DNA of 64,000 nucleotides. Origin: Desulfovibrio desulfuricans DSM 642. GTDB taxonomy: Bacteria; Desulfobacterota; Desulfovibrionia; Desulfovibrionales; Desulfovibrionaceae. Positions 60,458 through 64,000 of this stretch are shown in pieces. Both the position numbers and the translations under genes were made by a program. The stretch's first letter is position 1. Every line of letters begins with the position of its first letter. The notes under the pieces are model-generated. The model did not search any database. It was not told the DNA's origin and saw nothing but the letters and a program-made list of their open reading frames with translations. The stretch is taken from contig NZ_ATUZ01000013.1 in NCBI RefSeq assembly GCF_000420465.1, positions 310,001-374,000 of the forward strand. Direction: 5' to 3'.

Positions 60458-62443
60458 CTATTGCTTGTTTTCCCATTCAGGTTCCTCCCTGGTTTCGGGC
60501 AAAATATCCTGCTCGAACAGGCCGAATTTTTTCATTTTTCTCCAAAGCGTAGCGCGCCCAATGCCCAACCGGAGCGCAGTTTCTTTCCTGTTTCCGCCGC
60601 ATTGCCGCAACATGTCGCGCAGGGCGCGTGCTTCCAGAGCATAAAGGCTGGCGGCAGAGGAGTTCTGTTGGCTGACAACTGGGGCAACGTCGTTTGGGCA
60701 TGTCTGTTCGTATGGGTGACAGCTGCGCAGGGAATCGGCCATGATGTCTTCAGAAAGCACACCATGCGGGGCAATGACCATGGCCCGCTCCAGAACATTG
60801 GCCAGTTGCCGTACATTGCCCGGCCAGGGGATGGTTTCCAGAAGCGCCATTCCCCGTGGATCTATCGGTGGCATGGGCTTGTGCTGTTCTTTGGATTTTC
60901 TGTGCAGTATGAACCGCGCCAGCAGGCCAATATCCCCCAAGCGCTCCACCAGCGGGGGGAGCTCCAGAATGAGCACCGCCAGTCTGTAGTACAGGTCTTC
61001 CCTGAACCTTCCCGCCTGAACTTCTTTCGCCAGATTGCGGTTGGTGGCGGCGATAATGCGCACGTCCACCGGCGTTACCTTGTTGTCGCCCACGCGCGAG
61101 ACCTCTTTTTCCTGTAGGACTCGCAACAGGCGACATTGCAGGGGCAAAGGCATTTCGCTTATTTCATCCAGAAAAATGGTGCCGCAGTGGGCCATTTCAA
61201 AAAGACCCATTTTGCCGCTTTCGCTGGCGCCAATGAACGCCCCCCGCACATAGCCGAACAGCTCGCTTTCAAGCAGGTTTTCTGGCAGAGCGGCGCAGTT
61301 TACGGCCACAAAGGGACTGTCTGCCCTGGCACTGGCATTATGGATAGACTGCGCAAATAGCTCCTTGCCTGTTCCTGTTTTGCCGTAAATGAGAACTGTG
61401 CTTTCGGACTGCGCATAGGTAAAGGCCCGTTTTTTCGCTTTTTCCAGTGATTCCGATTTTCCCACCACATCGGCAAAGGTGCTTTTGGCCACATGCCCAG
61501 AATCACGTACCCGTTTGCGCACCCGCTGTTCCAGAGACTGGATGCGCCGTACTTCCTGCAACGTAAGCACCGCGCCCCGGCTGTGCCCGTTCACGTGGAT
61601 GGGCACACTGGTAACAGCCAGAGAATTGCCGCCTATCAGGCATACTTCGGAGGCTTGTTCGTTTTCAGGCGTCTGGATGCAGGATTCCCAGGGCATGCCC
61701 AAAACCTCGCGCACGTCGCGCCCCACCACATCCTGCCGCCGCAGGCCAAGCAGCTCAAGGCCGATGCGGTTTATCTCAGAAATATGCCCCGAGGCATCAA
61801 TGCCGATAATGCCATCGTTGATGGAGTTGAGCAGGGCATTGATTGTGCCGAGGCGCAGGTCTTTTTCCTTCTGGAGCGAAACAATGCGCTTGCCCTCTTC
61901 AATGGCGTCCTGAATGACGCGCGGATCCATGTCGATATGTACGCCCTGCGCGCCAAGAGCCCGTGCGGCGTTTACCACGGGCGAGCCGCCCACAAAGGCC
62001 TTTACGCCTCTGGCAATGAGCTGCCGCAGTCTTTCCGATATATCGGCAAGATCCGTCAGGGTTTCCACAATCACCGGTTTTTCAAAAAAATCCTTTAGGG
62101 CAAGAGCGTTGTAGGTGAAGGATTCAAATCCCACCACCGCGATTTTATCCGCAAGGCCAAAAGCGCGGTTGACTGCGCGCAGCATGTCCACGCTCGTATA
62201 CCTAAGCTCCAGCACATGCGTTTTGAGGGCTTCTTTAAGCAGGGCAGCCGTGCCGCCGTTGCTGACTACAACCATGGCCTGTCCCTGGTCGATATGGCTT
62301 TGGGCAAGGCGCACTGCATCTTCCAGCGCTGCTTCATAAACAAGAAAGCTCTCACCGATGCGGCTGAAAATGTTGCTGATAGTGTTGGTAATCGGTTCGC
62401 TTGGGGTGATGAACAGAATGTCTTCCCTGCGGATATGAACCAT
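60458..62443 (-). CDS. sigma-54-dependent activator with PrpR_N sensor domain
   Basis: 661 residues: PrpR_N domain (about 8-185; [45 protein letters not shown]), PAS (about 200-310), AAA+ (about 340-570; Walker A GKTGTGKE, Walker [12 protein letters not shown]) and Fis-type helix-turn-helix (about 605-645; [20 protein letters not shown]). The sigma-54-contact loop reads GAFIGA: the Thr of GAFTGA is Ile, an uncommon change. I chose ATG at 62443, six bases after GGAG; METS at 62455 is an alternative. It is divergent from a 2-hydroxyacid dehydrogenase with a sigma-54 promoter, its likely target. Confidence 0.93.
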   Translation of the reverse strand: MVHIRREDILFITPSEPITNTISNIFSRIGESFLVYEAALEDAVRLAQSHIDQGQAMVVVSNGGTAALLKEALKTHVLELRYTSVDMLRAVNRAFGLADKIAVVGFESFTYNALALKDFFEKPVIVETLTDLADISERLRQLIARGVKAFVGGSPVVNAARALGAQGVHIDMDPRVIQDAIEEGKRIVSLQKEKDLRLGTINALLNSINDGIIGIDASGHISEINRIGLELLGLRRQDVVGRDVREVLGMPWESCIQTPENEQASEVCLIGGNSLAVTSVPIHVNGHSRGAVLTLQEVRRIQSLEQRVRKRVRDSGHVAKSTFADVVGKSESLEKAKKRAFTYAQSESTVLIYGKTGTGKELFAQSIHNASARADSPFVAVNCAALPENLLESELFGYVRGAFIGASESGKMGLFEMAHCGTIFLDEISEMPLPLQCRLLRVLQEKEVSRVGDNKVTPVDVRIIAATNRNLAKEVQAGRFREDLYYRLAVLILELPPLVERLGDIGLLARFILHRKSKEQHKPMPPIDPRGMALLETIPWPGNVRQLANVLERAMVIAPHGVLSEDIMADSLRSCHPYEQTCPNDVAPVVSQQNSSAASLYALEARALRDMLRQCGGNRKETALRLGIGRATLWRKMKKFGLFEQDILPETREEPEWENKQ

Positions 62444-62464
62444 GGACGTCTCCATCTGCAAATT

Positions 62465-62498
62465 GTTTCCTTTTGATACATGGTATATCAAGTGAAAC
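62465..62498. promoter_or_regulatory. imperfect palindrome before the PrpR-type activator
   Basis: GTTTC-TTTTGATA and TATATCAA-TGAAAC are mirrored around ATGG. A GTTTC/GAAAC-type palindrome resembles PrpR operators. Located 150-190 bases upstream of the sigma-54 promoter, so it could be the activator's enhancer site and autoregulatory site. Confidence 0.4.
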
Positions 62499-62650
62499 AT
62501 AAATGAAACAGATAGATGCAACATCATCATTCTGAGCCCGCCGGTATTCTGGGGCTGGCCGAAGGCCAAACAATATTTATTTATTGTAATATACTGTAAA
62601 ATATTAATTTTTTAATTTATTTGTGCTGCCCTGCAACCACTGGACTCTAC

Positions 62651-62666
62651 TGGCATGTCTCTTGCT
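62651..62666 (+). promoter_or_regulatory. sigma-54 promoter of the 2-hydroxyacid dehydrogenase
   Basis: TGGCATGTCTCTTGCT: GG and GC ten bases apart with TTGCT perfect; 46 bases before the start codon. Confidence 0.85.
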
Positions 62667-62711
62667 TTTTGGCGCAAGAATGCATTCGCCATGTTTCATA
62701 GGGAGGACACC

Positions 62712-63647
62712 ATGAGAGTTCATGTCATAGAACCCATAGACGAAAGCGCCATGCGCAAACTGCGTGCCGAAGCGGAAGTAGTGGCGTGGGATGATCCGGA
62801 AAAAAACGACCTTTCCCGAGCGGATGCGGTCATTGTGCGCGCCGCGTCCGTCACGCGCGAACAGATTCTCGCTGCACCGGGGCTGAAGGTTATCGGCAAG
62901 CACGGCGTTGGCGTGAACGCCATTGATCTGGTCACAGCCAAGGAGCGGGGCATACCTGTTGTGTATACCCCGCTGAGCAACGTAAATTCAGTAGCCGAAC
63001 TGGTTTTTGGCTTTATTCTCGCCACTGCGCGCAAGCTGCGCGACAATATGGAGCACATACGCCGAGGGGCAGAGCGCATAGCCCCCGCAACTCTTACAGG
63101 CCTTGAGATTTCCGGGAAGTCGCTTGGCCTTGTAGGCTTCGGCAACATAGGTTCACGCGTGGCGCAGATTGCCGTGAACGGGTTCGGCATGGAGGTTCAT
63201 GTCTACGACCCCTATATGAAAGCGGCCACAGCGAAAGAGCGCGGCGTGCACTTGCATGAAACTCTTGAAAGCATGCTGCGCGAGGCAGACTACATCAGCG
63301 TGAGCGTACCACTTACCGAAACGACCAGAGGGCTCATAGGCTCCGCGCAGTTTGCCTGCTGCAAGCCCACGGCTGTTATCGTCAGCACCGCGCGCGGCGG
63401 GGTTATTGACGAATCTGCCCTCTATGAGGCCTTGGTGCGCAAGACTATTTACGGCGCTGCCAGCGACGTATTTGTGCAGGAACCCCCCACCATGGAAAAT
63501 CCTCTGCTGCAATTGCCCAACTTTATCGGCACCATGCATATAGGCGGCAGTACGCACGAATCGCTTGTGCGCGTTGGCAATACGGTTGTGGACGATGTGC
63601 TTGCCGTGTTGCACGGTGAAAAACCGCTCTATCCCTATGCGGTATAG
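62712..63647 (+). CDS. D-isomer-specific 2-hydroxyacid dehydrogenase
   Basis: 311 residues. Substrate-binding domain halves flank an NAD domain (about 100-280) with SLGLVGFGNIGSRVAQIA (GxGxxG). The catalytic Arg is in STARGGVIDE, the Glu lies before the C-terminal domain in VFVQEPP, and the His is in MHIGGSTHES. It is closest to 3-phosphoglycerate dehydrogenase-like/hydroxypyruvate-reductase members without ACT domain; the substrate may be a 2-hydroxy acid or its keto form. GGGAGG precedes ATG at 62712. Controlled by sigma-54 and probably by the divergent PrpR_N activator; the downstream transporter starts 38 bases later. Confidence 0.9.
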   Translation: MRVHVIEPIDESAMRKLRAEAEVVAWDDPEKNDLSRADAVIVRAASVTREQILAAPGLKVIGKHGVGVNAIDLVTAKERGIPVVYTPLSNVNSVAELVFGFILATARKLRDNMEHIRRGAERIAPATLTGLEISGKSLGLVGFGNIGSRVAQIAVNGFGMEVHVYDPYMKAATAKERGVHLHETLESMLREADYISVSVPLTETTRGLIGSAQFACCKPTAVIVSTARGGVIDESALYEALVRKTIYGAASDVFVQEPPTMENPLLQLPNFIGTMHIGGSTHESLVRVGNTVVDDVLAVLHGEKPLYPYAV

Positions 63648-63684
63648 CCTTTTGTTTTAGCCTGTTACCGAAAAGGATTCCGCT

Positions 63685-64000
63685 ATGACTCAGACGGATA
63701 CAACCTCGCCGGTTGAACAACAAAAATTGCGCGAAGCAAAAAAGGCCACTGCGGCTGCCGCATTCGGTACTTTTTTGGAATATTACGATTTTTCAGTATA
63801 CGGCTACTGCGCCGCCCGCATATCCAAGGAATTTTTCCCCAGCGACAACCCCACGGTTTCATTGCTGTCCACCTTGGCCGTATTTGGTCTGGCCTTTATC
63901 GTCCGGCCTTTGGGCGGCCTGTTTTTCGGGCACATTGGTGACCGCTACGGGCGAAAGTTTTCGCTTGTGGCTACGGTGGTGCTTATCGGTGTGGCCTGTA
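63685..64000 (+). CDS. MFS transporter of the MHS family, N-terminal part
   Basis: The gene runs off the right edge; 105 residues are visible. AFGTFLEYYDFSVYGYCAAR (helix 1) and IVRPLGGLFFGHIGDRYGRK (helix 2-3 loop) are the same MHS signatures as the transporter at 27.3 kb. AAGGA lies before the ATG at 63685. It probably imports the acid oxidised by the adjacent dehydrogenase (inference). Confidence 0.9.
   Translation, partial: MTQTDTTSPVEQQKLREAKKATAAAAFGTFLEYYDFSVYGYCAARISKEFFPSDNPTVSLLSTLAVFGLAFIVRPLGGLFFGHIGDRYGRKFSLVATVVLIGVAC

Overview
The window (about 58% GC in its core) comes from a Gram-negative anaerobe, most likely a member of the Desulfovibrionaceae (Desulfovibrio or a close relative). 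The basis is protein content: a manganese-type pyrophosphatase, a sulfonate-lyase-like glycyl radical enzyme, a double-cubane-cluster reductase pair, sigma-54 activators of the sulfate-reducer type, HutW-type anaerobic haem degradation and TonB/outer-membrane genes. No rRNA or marker gene fixes the species.

Layout. 1-9.9 kb: end of ppaC, a lipoprotein, an orphan HlyD-type adaptor, a degenerate repeat, queE-queD, a YcaO-TPR protein with an overlapping methyltransferase gene, divergent prmA, and an M23 peptidase. 10-16.7 kb: pirin, a znuA-znuC-znuB zinc importer, thiol peroxidase with a Fur/PerR-like box, hslU, tRNA-Lys(CTT) and tRNA-Leu(CAA). 16.9-21.4 kb: a decayed GNAT gene, a two-gene double-cubane reductase system, and a GGDEF protein.

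21.4-33.7 kb is a catabolic island. It holds a glycyl radical enzyme of the IslA/HpsG C-S lyase type and its activase, an amidohydrolase, an MHS-type transporter and a PAS/sigma-54 activator. These are followed by DUF4037, TPR and DUF4125 genes and a 3-hydroxyisobutyrate/sulfolactaldehyde-reductase-like dehydrogenase. Two good -24/-12 promoters, before the lyase and before the amidohydrolase, are each accompanied by copies of an inverted repeat TTGCA-N4-TGCAA. I infer that the local activator controls both units. Substrate identity is open.

33.8-45.7 kb: a HbpS-like secreted protein, a GNAT, a small membrane protein, then an AT-rich patch and a two-partner secretion locus. The tpsA gene is broken by one frameshift at a G run, and is followed by three paralogous small lipoproteins, a tandem duplication and a stray tpsA fragment.

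45.7-56.1 kb: a MATE exporter and DtxR-family regulator face a minus-strand haem operon running hutW, TonB receptor, ECF transporter (S, T, fused A), hutX, flavodoxin, tonB. A shared 14-bp palindrome before the MATE gene and before hutW suggests joint metal-dependent control. 56.5-60.3 kb: metE plus a short metE paralogue behind a cobalamin riboswitch. 60.4-64 kb: a second, PrpR_N-type sigma-54 activator, divergent from a sigma-54 promoter, a 2-hydroxyacid dehydrogenase and the start of another MHS transporter.
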